A stretch of 64,000 nt of DNA, taken from positions 27,131 to 91,130 of the forward strand of contig JAZDFC010000111.1 in assembly GCA_043808235.1 (NCBI GenBank). The letters are read 5' to 3'. This DNA is from JAZDFC01 sp043808235. Its GTDB lineage: Bacteria > Bacteroidota > Ignavibacteria > Ignavibacteriales > Melioribacteraceae. Shown here piece by piece: positions 1 through 9,135 of this stretch (position 1 is the stretch's first letter; every line of letters starts with the position of its first letter). A program made the translations under genes and the position numbers. The notes under the pieces are model-generated. The model saw only the letters and a program-made list of their open reading frames with translations. It was not told the origin of the DNA and made no database searches.

Positions 1-1082
1 TAGGTTAATTCGTTCAGCGAATTCTTTTGTACCATCCTTTTACCGTTGGCGCCGCCGGATGTAATGAAATAATAATTTGCTTTAGAGTACCAATGCTTTC
101 GCCTTACAGCTTGTTTTGCTGAATTATCATATTCCCAAAAATTTGTACCTCTTCCGTAAAATAGAATATAATCGCCTTCGTCAAATTTGCCGTCTTCTTC
201 GCCAAAGATTAATACAGCATTCTCTATCAGATCATCCGCAGCCTCATCATTCACCCCTTCCGGCAGAATATATCCGCCATTGTTATATATCTTTATCGTT
301 CGCGGATCTACAGTTGCTGCGTCGATGCCATAAGAAGATAATTTGCTTCGATCAATTTTGTAAATACCTTCTTCCGTTACGGGGAATTTGAACCATGTAC
401 CGTTCGAGAGAGCCGAGGAAGAATTTATTTTTCGCAATTCATCGCGCATAGTAACGATTCCCCAATTTTTTGCTACGCTGAAATTCAAAACAACATCCGA
501 TAAATATTCTTCGGATATCTCGGAATAATTATTTCCAGTTCTGCCATAGTTAATTCGAAAAAGAATTTTTTTATGGATTGTAATTTTTTGCGATACGGGA
601 TCAAATTGTATGGGATGCATAATAATATTTTGTACTTGTAAATTTCTTACAATTCCAAATTCACCGAACCCTATAATTTCAAATGAGGATGGATTAGTAT
701 ATTCATTCTTGATTTTATAATCAGCAGAAAAACCAAACTCATCTCTTTGATATTCGGGAACCGGTGTTAATCTACCGTCAATTGAATATGAATCTGTCTC
801 AAGAATTTGAATAGTATTTCCATACTCCGAAGGTACCCCGACGCAGACCTCTCGTATCGGAGTTTCCGGATTACCGGCGACTAAAGCGGGATCTGTAAAA
901 CCATTCAGTATCGAAAATCTTTTGTATAGTTGATTATCAATTAACACCGATGAAGAATCTGTGATGGTTGCTTTATATTCAATAACAATTGATGAGGAAG
1001 TTGACGAAATAATTTTTATGTCCTGCCCAAACGAAAATGTAACAATGAAGAAAAGAATTATTATCGTGAATCTGCTTTTCAT
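1..1082 (-). CDS. porU: PorU-type T9SS sortase / C25-family protein, N-terminal part (runs off left edge)
   Basis: An open frame starts at an ATG (complement of 1080-1082) and reads without a stop to the left edge, so about 360 N-terminal residues are visible. A signal peptide (MKSRFTIIILFFIVTFSFG) comes first. Further in are WFKFPVTEEGIYKID and DEGDYILFYGRGTNFW, followed by HWYSKANYYFITSGG. This order is what I know from the N-terminal region of PorU, the gingipain-like (peptidase C25) enzyme that cleaves T9SS sorting domains and attaches cargo at the cell surface. The catalytic domain lies outside the window. Two proteins with T9SS sorting domains are encoded in the window, which fits a functional T9SS. 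It could also be another C25-family surface protein. Confidence 0.75.
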   Translation of the reverse strand, partial: MKSRFTIIILFFIVTFSFGQDIKIISSTSSSIVIEYKATITDSSSVLIDNQLYKRFSILNGFTDPALVAGNPETPIREVCVGVPSEYGNTIQILETDSYSIDGRLTPVPEYQRDEFGFSADYKIKNEYTNPSSFEIIGFGEFGIVRNLQVQNIIMHPIQFDPVSQKITIHKKILFRINYGRTGNNYSEISEEYLSDVVLNFSVAKNWGIVTMRDELRKINSSSALSNGTWFKFPVTEEGIYKIDRSKLSSYGIDAATVDPRTIKIYNNGGYILPEGVNDEAADDLIENAVLIFGEEDGKFDEGDYILFYGRGTNFWEYDNSAKQAVRRKHWYSKANYYFITSGGANGKRMVQKNSLNELT

Positions 1083-1290
1083 TAATATCCTCATTACCGC
1101 CAGAAATGGAATTACAAAATCTATGTTAACTAAAAAAAAGAAATTAAATGTTAACCGTCATCGCTTGAAATTTTATAATAATCTGTTAATGAAAATTATG
1201 TAAGGTAGATCGACTGTTCAAGTCACTTTTTGATGACCATGATTCAGCGTATTAGCTACTGAAATGTGAATCGAATCGGGATTGGAAAAA

Positions 1291-1860
1291 TTATAATCCC
1301 AAAATCTGTTTATCCTTTTTCATCGCGCCGATACAGAATTGAATATGCTCGTCGAGATTTACTCCGAGCAATTCCGCACCTTTAAGGATGTCTTCCCTGT
1401 TCACAGCGCGGGCGAATGCTTTGTCTTTCATTTTCTTTTTTACAGATGAGACTTCCACTTCATCAATCGAACGGCTGGGACGGACATAAGTAACAGCCGT
1501 AATAAATCCGGCAAGTTCATCGCAAGCGTATAAAACTTTTTGCAGTTGAGTTTCTCTCGGAATGCCTGAGTAATCAGCATGAGACATAATTGCATTTCTA
1601 AATTCATCATCGAATCCTTTCCCTTTTAATATCTCCGAACCTCTGAAAGGATGTTCTTCCATTGTTGGAAACATTTCGTAATCAAAATCATGCAGAAGCG
1701 CAACGTTACCCCAATAATTAATATCTTCGCCGAATTTCTCAGCGTAAGCTTTTACGCATGATTCAACTGCGAATGCATGTTTCAATAAACTATCGCTCCC
1801 GGTGTATTCATTTAAAATATTCAAACAGAATTCTCTATTTCTCATAAAATCAGTTTCCAT
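1291..1860 (-). CDS. HD-domain metal-dependent phosphohydrolase
   Basis: A 189-residue soluble protein with a compact HD domain. The first metal-binding His is in LLKHAFAVE (about residue 27), the HD dyad is in ALLHDFDYE (about residue 57), and a later His is in MSHADYSG. This spacing matches small stand-alone HD hydrolases (HDIG-like), which act on phosphoester or nucleotide substrates; the actual substrate cannot be read from the sequence. No signal peptide or membrane segment is present, so it is cytoplasmic. The start is supported by AAGGA about 8 bases upstream. It lies upstream of no obvious partner and is separated by about 80 bp from the nth gene. Confidence 0.8.
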   Translation of the reverse strand: METDFMRNREFCLNILNEYTGSDSLLKHAFAVESCVKAYAEKFGEDINYWGNVALLHDFDYEMFPTMEEHPFRGSEILKGKGFDDEFRNAIMSHADYSGIPRETQLQKVLYACDELAGFITAVTYVRPSRSIDEVEVSSVKKKMKDKAFARAVNREDILKGAELLGVNLDEHIQFCIGAMKKDKQILGL

Positions 1861-1938
1861 AATTTTTCCTTTTCTTTAATGAAGCCCGGCTTTTAACCTT
1901 TTATTTCGAGCACTAAAAGACGGGCTTCTCAATGAAAA

Positions 1939-2580
1939 TTATTTTTGTTTATAACCCGGACATAGTTTCGCTAAAATACATTCATCACACTTTGGACGGC
2001 GTGCAATGCAAACCAATCTTCCGTGCGTTGCCAGCCAGTGCGATGAATTGATCCAGTAACTTTCAGGCAGCAATTCTTTTAACCGGGATTCAATTTCTTC
2101 CGGATTATCCGATTCGATGAATCCAAGTAAGTTTGATAATCTTTTCACATGTGTATCCACCGCAATTGCCGGGATGCCGAATGCATTCCCCGCAACAACA
2201 GACGCAGTCTTTCTCCCAACACCTGGTAGTTTTACCAATTCATCAAAGTCAGCCGGTACTTTTCCACCATAATTTTTTATAAGCACATCGCAGCAGTTTT
2301 TAATACTCTTCGCTTTCTGTTTATAAAATCCGGTCGAGAAAATGTCTCTTTCAAGTTCATCTCCGGCGACTTTTAAATAGTCTTGTGGCTTTTTATATTT
2401 TTTAAAGAGAGTCTTTGTGACAATGTTAACTCTCTCATCTGTACACTGAGCTGAAAGTATTGTTGAGATCAGCAGTTCAAACGGATTTGAATATTCGAGC
2501 TCAGGTTTTACTTCCGGGTAAATCTCACCGAGCTTATCAAATATTTTTTTCGCGAAATCTTTTTCTTTTTTATTCGGCAT
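1939..2580 (-). CDS. nth: Endonuclease III (base-excision repair DNA glycosylase/AP lyase)
   Basis: A 213-residue protein with all hallmarks of endonuclease III, which removes oxidised pyrimidines and cuts at abasic sites. The helix-hairpin-helix LPGVGRKTASVV (about residue 118) carries the catalytic Lys, and the catalytic Asp is in AIAVDTHVKRL (about residue 141). The C-terminus has the 4Fe-4S loop, CIARRPKCDECILAKLC, with the expected spacing (6, 2 and 5 residues between the four cysteines). Length is normal for the family. Its start overlaps the end of the upstream ferredoxin gene by 11 bases, so the two are probably co-transcribed and translationally coupled. Confidence 0.96.
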   Translation of the reverse strand: MPNKKEKDFAKKIFDKLGEIYPEVKPELEYSNPFELLISTILSAQCTDERVNIVTKTLFKKYKKPQDYLKVAGDELERDIFSTGFYKQKAKSIKNCCDVLIKNYGGKVPADFDELVKLPGVGRKTASVVAGNAFGIPAIAVDTHVKRLSNLLGFIESDNPEEIESRLKELLPESYWINSSHWLATHGRLVCIARRPKCDECILAKLCPGYKQK

Positions 2581-2908
2581 TTTGATTGAACTTCCTATCT
2601 TTAATCAATAATCGTTTTACTGGTTTATCATTTAAAATGTGATCCTGAATTATTTCTTCTACATCTTCTTTCGTAACTCCACCGTACCAAATCTGTTCGG
2701 GGTATATCACAATCACAGGTCCGTGTTCGCAAGCATCGAGGCAGCCGGCTGAGTTGGTTCTCATATTAGAGTTTAATCCAAGTTCTTTCAACCTTGTTTT
2801 AAAAATATCCTTTATTTCCGAAGAACCCTTGTGCAAGCAGCAGCCACGCGGATTATCAGCCGGTCTTTCGTTTTCACAAATGAAGATATGTTTTTGGAAG
2901 CGGGACAA
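2570..2908 (-). CDS. (2Fe-2S) ferredoxin, thioredoxin-like fold
   Basis: A 112-residue protein. HIFICENERP and RGCCLHKGS supply the first cysteines, and NSAGCLDACEHGPVIVIYP the last pair. This is the pattern of the thioredoxin-like 2Fe-2S ferredoxins related to NuoE and Azotobacter FeFd1-type proteins. Such proteins carry single electrons in the cytoplasm. Translation appears to start at TTG (complement of 2906-2908), with AGAAGGA about 7 bases upstream. It overlaps nth by 11 bases; nth needs a 4Fe-4S cluster, but a direct functional link is only a guess. The C-terminal 20 residues are basic and may be an extension. Confidence 0.85.
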   Translation of the reverse strand: MSRFQKHIFICENERPADNPRGCCLHKGSSEIKDIFKTRLKELGLNSNMRTNSAGCLDACEHGPVIVIYPEQIWYGGVTKEDVEEIIQDHILNDKPVKRLLIKDRKFNQNAE

Positions 2909-3033
2909 ATCTTAATCCTTCTTTCTAATTTAATGGTCTGATATATATTTGGAATTAAGCATGTATTTGTTTGTTCAACATTTCGGGTTTGAGATACTTC
3001 GTTCCGATAAATCGGAGCTCAGTAATAAAAAAG

Positions 3034-3107
3034 TAGCGCGTACGGGGTTCGAACCCGTGATCTCCGCCTTGAGAGGGCGGCGTCCTAAGCCACTAGACGA
3101 ACGCGCC
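3034..3107 (-). tRNA. tRNA-Glu (anticodon CTC)
   Basis: Read on the minus strand, the acceptor stem GGCGCGT pairs with ACGCGCT (one G-T pair at the first position). The anticodon stem CCGCC/GGCGG encloses the loop CTCTCAA, giving anticodon CTC. The T arm ACGGG-TTCGAAC-CCCGT is canonical, and the D arm has TAGTGGCTTAGGA. The 3' CCA is not encoded, since ACTT follows the acceptor stem. All arms are intact. Confidence 0.96.
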
Positions 3108-3359
3108 AAATTGCTGACCGAAATTTAACCAAAATATTCATTTTAAAAACTGTTTTTTAATACTATTTGCTTCCTTACAACAATTCGAATTAAAGATTCT
3201 TTTATCCGGGATTACAAAAACATCCAATAAAAATTACACGAAGCAGTAAAACTAATTGAATTATCAGCTTTAACTTTTTTTAACAAAACGAAACGGAACA
3301 AACCAAAAACCGATGCCGTCGTAATGCACAAACAAAATAATTCCTAAGGGGGAAATAAA

Positions 3360-3752
3360 ATGAAAAAAGTATTAGTAGTATTAGTTCTGGCGTTATCTGT
3401 TTTAACGCTGCAAGCGGGTCCGCTTTCACCCGGCGCTGTAAGTGCTGTTAAATATAATAACATCGAAAAAAATCTGTTCATGGGAATGGATTCCAATAAC
3501 GATGGATTAAAATTTAGTTCCATTTACAGGCTTGGTGAAATCAAATCGTATAAAGCAGTTATTCCACTACTAAGCATTCTTAAAAACAATGAAAGCGAAA
3601 GCATGAGAATCATCTCTGCCCTTTCATTATACAAAATCGGTGATGAACGTGGTTTGTTCGCAATTAAACAGGCCTCCAAATTCGACGAGAGCGAAAGGGT
3701 TCGCCGGATGTGCACAATTTTCTATAATGAATTTCTTTCTACTCAGCAATAA
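3360..3752 (+). CDS. Secreted HEAT-repeat protein, function unknown
   Basis: A 130-residue protein with a signal peptide (MKKVLVVLVLALSVLTLQAG) and then about 100 residues that look like two to three HEAT-like helical repeats, for example SSIYRLGEIKSYKAVIPLL and RIISALSLYKIGDERGLFA. Such scaffolds bind other proteins. It is probably periplasmic. A strong Shine-Dalgarno (AAGGGGG) lies 7 bases before the ATG, and a hairpin terminator follows at 3772, so it looks like a single-gene transcript. No enzymatic motif is visible. Confidence 0.75.
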   Translation: MKKVLVVLVLALSVLTLQAGPLSPGAVSAVKYNNIEKNLFMGMDSNNDGLKFSSIYRLGEIKSYKAVIPLLSILKNNESESMRIISALSLYKIGDERGLFAIKQASKFDESERVRRMCTIFYNEFLSTQQ

Positions 3753-3771
3753 ATATATGTAACTGATCTTC

Positions 3772-3805
3772 GGGCTAAGGCCGATTCCACCTTAGCCCAA
3801 TTTTT
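3772..3805 (+). terminator. Rho-independent terminator after the HEAT-protein gene
   Basis: GGGCTAAGG (3772-3780) and CCTTAGCCC (3790-3798) form a perfect 9-bp stem with a 9-base loop, followed by AATTTTT. It sits about 20 bases after the stop codon of the preceding gene. Confidence 0.85.
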
Positions 3806-3930
3806 ACAACCATCCATCCTGTCAAATCAACCGATTTAATTTTCTGAATCAATCGCACACAAAAGAAATTTATTTATTCAAAACTAAATTTCTATTTTTC
3901 GACGGTACATTTCACAAATCAGGATCCATC

Positions 3931-6336
3931 ATGAAATCTTTTCTTTCCATTTCAATAATTCTACTAATGATTTGTTCAATCACTCTATCACAAAAAGCCC
4001 AAAAAGATTACCCGATTAAGCCGGTTCCATTTACAAAAGTAAAACTCACCGATAACTTTTGGGCGCCAAGATTAAAAACCGATAAGGATGTTACGATTCC
4101 AATTGCGTTTCAAAAGTCGGATGAAACAGGTAGAATTAAAAATTTTAGAATCGCAGCCGGATTGGAAGAAGGAAAGTTCTGTACACAATACCCATTTGAT
4201 GATTCAGATGTTTTTAAAAATATCGAAGCAGCTTCCTATATCTTACAATTGTTTCCCGATCCTAAACTTGATTTGTACCTCGATTCTTTGATAACAATAA
4301 TAGGAGCGGCACAGGAGAACGATGGTTATTTATACACAACTCGAACAATCGATCCGACGAATCCGCACGAGTGGTCAGGTATGAACCGATGGGAAAAAGA
4401 TGAAGAATTAAGCCACGAGCTTTATAATGCAGGACATCTTTACGAAGCCGCTGCGGCTCATTTTATGGCAACAGGGAAAAAATCTCTTTTGAATATTGCG
4501 TTGAAAAATGCCGAACTAATTGACAAAGTTTTCGGTTGGGGAAAACTTGAGATTGTGCCTGGTCACCAGGTTATCGAAATGGGATTGGTAAAATTATATC
4601 GAATTACAGGTGAAGAAAAATATTTAAAGTTAGCCCAATTCTTTTTGGATAAACGCGGGTCAGGCAATAATGTTCAGTTCGGCGAATATGCGCAGATGCA
4701 CAAACCGGTTATTGAACAGGATTCTGCCGTGGGTCATGCTGTTCGGGCTCAATACATGTACTCCGGAATGGCGGATGTTGCAGCTTTGACCGGAAATACA
4801 AAATATACCGCCGCTCTCGATAAAATTTGGGAAGATGTTGTTTTCAGGAAATTTTACATCACAGGCGGAACCGGCGCTGCAGGCGGTTACGAAGGATTTG
4901 GTCCGGCGTACGAACTTCCAAACCTTAGCGCTTATTGCGAAACATGCGCTTCAATAGCAAGTATGTTTTGGAATTACAGAATGTTTCTTTTAAAAGGCGA
5001 ATCGAAATATTTTGATGTGCTCGAACGAGTTATGTACAATAGTTTTCTTTCGGGTATTTCACTTTCCGGCGACAGATTCTTTTATCCCAATCCCCTTGCC
5101 TCAACCGGCGATTACGAGAGAAGTGCCTGGTTTGGATGCGCTTGCTGCCCGGTAAATGTCTCGAGAGCATTGCCGGCAATTCCCGGTTACATTTACGCTT
5201 CGGATAAGAAAGGGATCTATATTAATTTATTTATCCAAAGTGAAACTGAGTTTGATTTTGATGAACAAATAATTGGTATTAAACAGCAAACAGAATATCC
5301 GTGGGATGGTAAAATTTTATTGACAATCAATCCGTCGAAAGAAGAAGAATTTTCAGTCATGATTAGAATTCCCGGCTGGGCAATTGATCAACCGGTTCCT
5401 GGTGATCTTTATTTCTATTCGGAAAATTTAAATCTGCCGGTCACCATTTATGTAAACGGAGAACCTCAATCCTATAACCTTGAAAACGGTTATGCTGTGA
5501 TTAATAGGAAATGGCAAAAAAACGATATTCTTGAAATTGAGTTGCCAATGCCAATACGAAAAGTAATTGCTAACGAAAAAGTCGAAGCCGACAAAAACAA
5601 AGTCGCGCTTGAACGCGGTCCGATAGTCTTCTGTGCAGAGGGAGCCGATAATTCCAACGGGAAGGTATTGAATATAATTATTGACGACGAAACCGAATTA
5701 TCAACTGAGTTCCGGACCAATTTATTGAATGGCGTTCAGATTATAAATGGAAATATTAAAGCAAGTAAAAAGGTTTCTGAGAATGAAATTGAGACCGAAG
5801 AACAGGAATTTCTCGCAATCCCCTACTATGCTTGGGAGAACAGGGGACCAAACGAAATGACTGTTTGGTTTGCGGAAAATGTCGTGGCATCATCTCCAAC
5901 ACCGTTGCCAACAATTGCATCGAAAAGTAAAATTACTTCCTCGCACCCGGCAAAACGTTTGCAGAGATTGAATGACCAATACATCCCGGCAAACTCAAAC
6001 GATCAGAATACATCCTACTATCACTGCTGGCCGACTAAAGGAACCTCCGAATGGATTCAATATGATTTTGAAAAGGAGGAAGCATTTTCTGCATCGCAGG
6101 TTTATTGGTTTGATGATGAGAATACCGGCGGTGAATGTAGAATCCCACAATCGTATTCATTAAAATATTTATCGGGTGAGGAATGGATACCGGTTAAGAA
6201 TATTGATGAGTACAAAATAGAAAAAGACAAATTCAACATCGTGCAATTCGAGAAAATAAAAACAACTGCACTTCGACTCGAATACACAATGCAAAAAGAA
6301 TTTTCGATTGGCATTTATGAATGGGTTATAAAATAA
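3931..6336 (+). CDS. Secreted GH127-family beta-L-arabinofuranosidase (DUF1680)
   Basis: An 801-residue protein with a signal peptide (cleavage near TLSQ). Residues about 30-640 fit glycoside hydrolase family 127. The zinc-binding and catalytic cysteine motifs are recognisable: the Glu and Cys of AYCETCASIASMFWNYR, and WFGCACCPVNVSRALP, whose paired cysteines include the family's nucleophile. GH127 enzymes release beta-L-arabinofuranose from plant glycans. The last about 150 residues (from SSHPAKRLQRLND) resemble an F5/8-type (CBM32-like) carbohydrate-binding domain: SEWIQYDFEKE, then ASQVYWFDD, then LRLEYTMQ. There is no T9SS sorting domain. No PUL transporters are adjacent. The arabinose specificity is inferred from the family. 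Confidence 0.88.
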   Translation: MKSFLSISIILLMICSITLSQKAQKDYPIKPVPFTKVKLTDNFWAPRLKTDKDVTIPIAFQKSDETGRIKNFRIAAGLEEGKFCTQYPFDDSDVFKNIEAASYILQLFPDPKLDLYLDSLITIIGAAQENDGYLYTTRTIDPTNPHEWSGMNRWEKDEELSHELYNAGHLYEAAAAHFMATGKKSLLNIALKNAELIDKVFGWGKLEIVPGHQVIEMGLVKLYRITGEEKYLKLAQFFLDKRGSGNNVQFGEYAQMHKPVIEQDSAVGHAVRAQYMYSGMADVAALTGNTKYTAALDKIWEDVVFRKFYITGGTGAAGGYEGFGPAYELPNLSAYCETCASIASMFWNYRMFLLKGESKYFDVLERVMYNSFLSGISLSGDRFFYPNPLASTGDYERSAWFGCACCPVNVSRALPAIPGYIYASDKKGIYINLFIQSETEFDFDEQIIGIKQQTEYPWDGKILLTINPSKEEEFSVMIRIPGWAIDQPVPGDLYFYSENLNLPVTIYVNGEPQSYNLENGYAVINRKWQKNDILEIELPMPIRKVIANEKVEADKNKVALERGPIVFCAEGADNSNGKVLNIIIDDETELSTEFRTNLLNGVQIINGNIKASKKVSENEIETEEQEFLAIPYYAWENRGPNEMTVWFAENVVASSPTPLPTIASKSKITSSHPAKRLQRLNDQYIPANSNDQNTSYYHCWPTKGTSEWIQYDFEKEEAFSASQVYWFDDENTGGECRIPQSYSLKYLSGEEWIPVKNIDEYKIEKDKFNIVQFEKIKTTALRLEYTMQKEFSIGIYEWVIK

Positions 6337-6461
6337 TAGCCCGGTTGTGCATATTACTTAAAAATTATATTGACAGAAATCCAATCTTAACTTATTTTAT
6401 AAACGGATGTCTGGCGAAGTTTATTATAAAGAAAAAATTTGTAGTAAATAAATAAGGAATT

Positions 6462-6635
6462 ATGAAAAATTACGTGTGTCGTGAATCCGCCGGATATTTT
6501 GAAATAATAAAAACGGAATTAACGCCGGATTATTCATCCTGTGAGATATTTTACCGAGGTATTTTGAGAAACATGGGAAGTGTTGATTTATTTCATGGAA
6601 GAGGCATCAAAAGATTTACTTATTGTGGCGACTGA
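6462..6635 (+). CDS. Small ORF of 57 codons, unknown and doubtful
   Basis: An open frame from ATG at 6462 to TGA at 6633-6635, starting MKNYVCRESAGYFEII and ending GIKRFTYCGD. There is no clear Shine-Dalgarno (only AAGGAATT immediately before the ATG) and no recognised domain. It lies in the 332-bp gap between the GH127 gene and the OLD-type nuclease. It could be a small gene, a fragment of an older one, or chance. Apart from this ORF nothing in the gap stands out. Confidence 0.25.
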   Translation: MKNYVCRESAGYFEIIKTELTPDYSSCEIFYRGILRNMGSVDLFHGRGIKRFTYCGD

Positions 6636-6668
6636 AAAAATAGCAATATGCAAAATAAGGATTAAGAC

Positions 6669-8351
6669 ATGTTAAGTGGATTTGGAATTTCTGGATTTAG
6701 AAGTTTTGGTAGAGAATTTGTTCGAATAGATAATTTAAAAAAAGTTAATATCCTAATTGGTTCTAACAATTCTGGCAAATCAAACGTTTTAAGGTTTTGT
6801 AAGCACCTATCGAGTATGCTAAATAAAAAACCATATGTTGGATTTAATGAGTTAGACTATAATTTGGTGGATAGTGTTAAGGATATAAAATATAGTATTA
6901 AACTCGAGGCTGGGAATATATTATTCAATGATATTTATAACCAAATAAAAAATATGCTAGATCCAGTAGAAAATCATTTTTCAGAATGGAAGAACCATGT
7001 TTGGCTCGAGTATAATGCTAAATTTTTGGGTGAGGGAGATTCAAATGAAAGTTTAAAGTCACTTTTTGATAAAATTTATGGCTCATATAATGAACAACAA
7101 AGTAATAAAATTGCTAGTAAATTTTTAGGTTATACGGGTGGTGATCATCGTAAAAGATGCATGGATATTACAAAAAAAATTCTTGGTTTTGGTTTGCCGT
7201 CTTTTGAAGTTTATTTTGTTGAGGCATTCAGGCGTATTACATATAAATCTGAAACGGACCTTGTTAATTCAATATCCGGGAATGGTTTAATTCAAAAATT
7301 AAGAAGTATTCAATCTCCCGAATTAGCAAAGTATAGCGAGAATAAAGAAAAATTTACTATAATAAATAATTATATTAAAGAGATATTATCTGAGCCATCG
7401 GCATACTTAGAAATCCCTGCTGAAAAAGATGAAATATATGTGTCAATTAAAAATAAAATATTGCCAATAGAATCTTTGGGTACCGGAATACATGAATTGA
7501 TAATTCTCGCTTCTGCTGTAACTATCATTGATAATGTTGTGTTTTGTATTGAAGAACCAGAGATACATATTCATCCTACCCTTCAGAAAAAATTCATACG
7601 TTACTTACTTGAAAAGACAAATAATCAATATCTAATCACCTCACACTCAAATTCGTTTTTTGATATAGATGGACTCAATCTTTATCACTGTTATCTAGAA
7701 AATGGTTATACTAATTGCAAATTAGTTTCTAATGACAATGAAAAACTAAACATAATTAATGAACTTGGATATAAACTTAGCGATCTCTTATTGTCAAATT
7801 ATATAATATGGGTCGAAGGACCTTCTGATAGAATCTATCTTAATCATTGGCTGACAAATAAGGAGCCTCGTTTAAAAGAAGGGTTACATTATACAGTAAT
7901 GTTTTATGGTGGAAGATTGTTAAACCATTTGTCATACGATGATGAGGATTTCCAAAATTTTATTCGACTTTCTAGAATAAAACATGAATCAGCTATAATA
8001 ATTGATAGTGATAAAAAAAATAAACAAGCTCATTTAAATGATACAAAAAATAGAATTAAAGAGGAATTTTTAGCTAATAAACAATTTGTATGGGTCACGA
8101 AGGGTAAAGAAATTGAAAATTATATCGGTGAAGATGCCTACAATGATGCTATCTCCAAAATTCATCCGCAAAAATATTCAAAGAAAATTCCGTGTTCTCA
8201 ATATGCAAATATTACAAAACTTAATTCGGGATTTGTAATAGATAAAATTGCAGTGGCAAAACATCTTTCTAAAGTTAGTCCAGACTATTCTGTTCTCGAT
8301 TTGAATATCAATATCGATAGACTAATAAAATTTATCGTAAATGCTAATTGA
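6669..8351 (+). CDS. OLD-family ATP-dependent endonuclease (AAA ATPase + TOPRIM)
   Basis: A 560-residue protein. The N-terminal ABC/SMC-like ATPase has Walker A GSNNSGKSN (residues 31-39) and Walker B in CIEEPEIHIHP, followed by the H-loop LITSHSNSFF. The C-terminal TOPRIM nuclease has IWVEGPSDRIYLNHWL (conserved Glu) and AIIIDSDKKN (the DxD pair). This is the architecture of class 1 OLD nucleases, such as phage P2 Old; stand-alone copies are often anti-phage effectors. No Gabija helicase, Paris or retron partner is adjacent. The gene appears more AT-rich than its neighbours and is followed immediately by dispersed repeats, which suggests horizontal arrival. Its target is unknown. Confidence 0.85.
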   Translation: MLSGFGISGFRSFGREFVRIDNLKKVNILIGSNNSGKSNVLRFCKHLSSMLNKKPYVGFNELDYNLVDSVKDIKYSIKLEAGNILFNDIYNQIKNMLDPVENHFSEWKNHVWLEYNAKFLGEGDSNESLKSLFDKIYGSYNEQQSNKIASKFLGYTGGDHRKRCMDITKKILGFGLPSFEVYFVEAFRRITYKSETDLVNSISGNGLIQKLRSIQSPELAKYSENKEKFTIINNYIKEILSEPSAYLEIPAEKDEIYVSIKNKILPIESLGTGIHELIILASAVTIIDNVVFCIEEPEIHIHPTLQKKFIRYLLEKTNNQYLITSHSNSFFDIDGLNLYHCYLENGYTNCKLVSNDNEKLNIINELGYKLSDLLLSNYIIWVEGPSDRIYLNHWLTNKEPRLKEGLHYTVMFYGGRLLNHLSYDDEDFQNFIRLSRIKHESAIIIDSDKKNKQAHLNDTKNRIKEEFLANKQFVWVTKGKEIENYIGEDAYNDAISKIHPQKYSKKIPCSQYANITKLNSGFVIDKIAVAKHLSKVSPDYSVLDLNINIDRLIKFIVNAN

Positions 8352-8382
8352 GTTGCATATAACCTATTTAATACGTTAAACG

Positions 8383-8510
8383 GAACCCGTCAAAGTAACG
8401 CCGGGCAGGTGCCGGACAGGTAAGTAAAGAGTTCCGGTAAAAGGAACCAGGCAAGCCCCCGATAAAAAGTGGGCTCTGTGAGAAATATTCTTTCCTTGAG
8501 TAAAGATAGA
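8383..8510 (+). repeat. Dispersed CGGACAGG-type repeat, copy 1
   Basis: It begins with a 49-base block (8383-8431: ACCCGTCAAAGTAACGCC, then GTGCCGGACAGGTAAGTA) that recurs almost exactly at 8996-9044. It continues to AAATATTCTTTCCTTGAG (8483-8500), which recurs at 50968-50985. Other relatives lie at 10421, 40588, 43990 and 50874. GC-rich short inverted segments such as TTCCGGTAAAAGGAA are included. Confidence 0.7.
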
Positions 8511-8518
8511 AATCATTA

Positions 8519-8950
8519 TTGGTCAAATACATGCATAGAATCTTTAAATATGATCAATCTTGGTCAATAGCATTATACATGCTTGTTATTCTATTTGGCA
8601 TTGCTGCAATTTTAAATATGGCACATTTGCATGTACTATTTCTTACCACTCATGCAGCCGATTTATCGGGACCCGCAATGCTATATATTCAATTTAGAAA
8701 ATCTTGGCAACAAGGGAATAGAAAAATTCTGACAACTTTATTTGGATGTTCACCGGAAATTACAGCAAGCGTTTTTTTCTTTGGAAGCACAGCTACCGAG
8801 ATTATTCAGAAATATTACCCGCATGGTATTTTCCCCGGAAGATTTGATCCTTGGGATATTGTGTCGTATGCAGTTGGTGTTGGCATTTGTTATGGTTTAG
8901 AGAAAGCAAAAATTGGAATGGTTGAATCAGAAACTGTTAGTTATGGTTGA
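8519..8950 (+). CDS. Small multi-pass membrane protein, unknown (weakly VanZ-like)
   Basis: A 143-residue protein with about four hydrophobic segments, including SIALYMLVILFGIAAILNM, a central one in TASVFFFG, and IVSYAVGVGICYGLEK near the C-terminus. The phrase GRFDPWDIVSYAVGV resembles the last helix of VanZ-like membrane proteins, but the match is too weak to name. The frame opens at TTG 8519; ATG at 8531 is an equally good start, and neither has a clear Shine-Dalgarno. The gene is bracketed by near-identical 49-bp repeats (8383-8431 and 8996-9044), so it may have arrived as a unit. Confidence 0.5.
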   Translation: MVKYMHRIFKYDQSWSIALYMLVILFGIAAILNMAHLHVLFLTTHAADLSGPAMLYIQFRKSWQQGNRKILTTLFGCSPEITASVFFFGSTATEIIQKYYPHGIFPGRFDPWDIVSYAVGVGICYGLEKAKIGMVESETVSYG

Positions 8951-8995
8951 GTCAAACGAATTATTCCGCCACCAACCTCTCTAATCAGTCAAAAA

Positions 8996-9120
8996 GAACC
9001 CGTCAAAGTAACGCCGTGCAGGTGCCGGACAGGTAAGTAAAGAGCCCCCACACAAAACGCGGGACAGGTCCGGTAAAATGAACCGTACAAGCCCCGGATA
9101 AAAAAACATCGGGACAAGCT
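8996..9120 (+). repeat. Dispersed CGGACAGG-type repeat, copy 2
   Basis: The first 49 bases (8996-9044) match 8383-8431 with essentially one difference. The rest (GGGACAGGTCCGGT, AGCCCCGGATAAAAA) contains further CGGGACAGG/CCGG units. The region between 8951 and 9174 holds no gene. Confidence 0.7.
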
Positions 9121-9135
9121 CCACAAAAATCCGCG

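Noticed and set aside
961..1203. 80-codon plus-strand ORF at the left edge
   Set aside because: It lies opposite the signal-peptide region of the PorU-like gene and has no domain.
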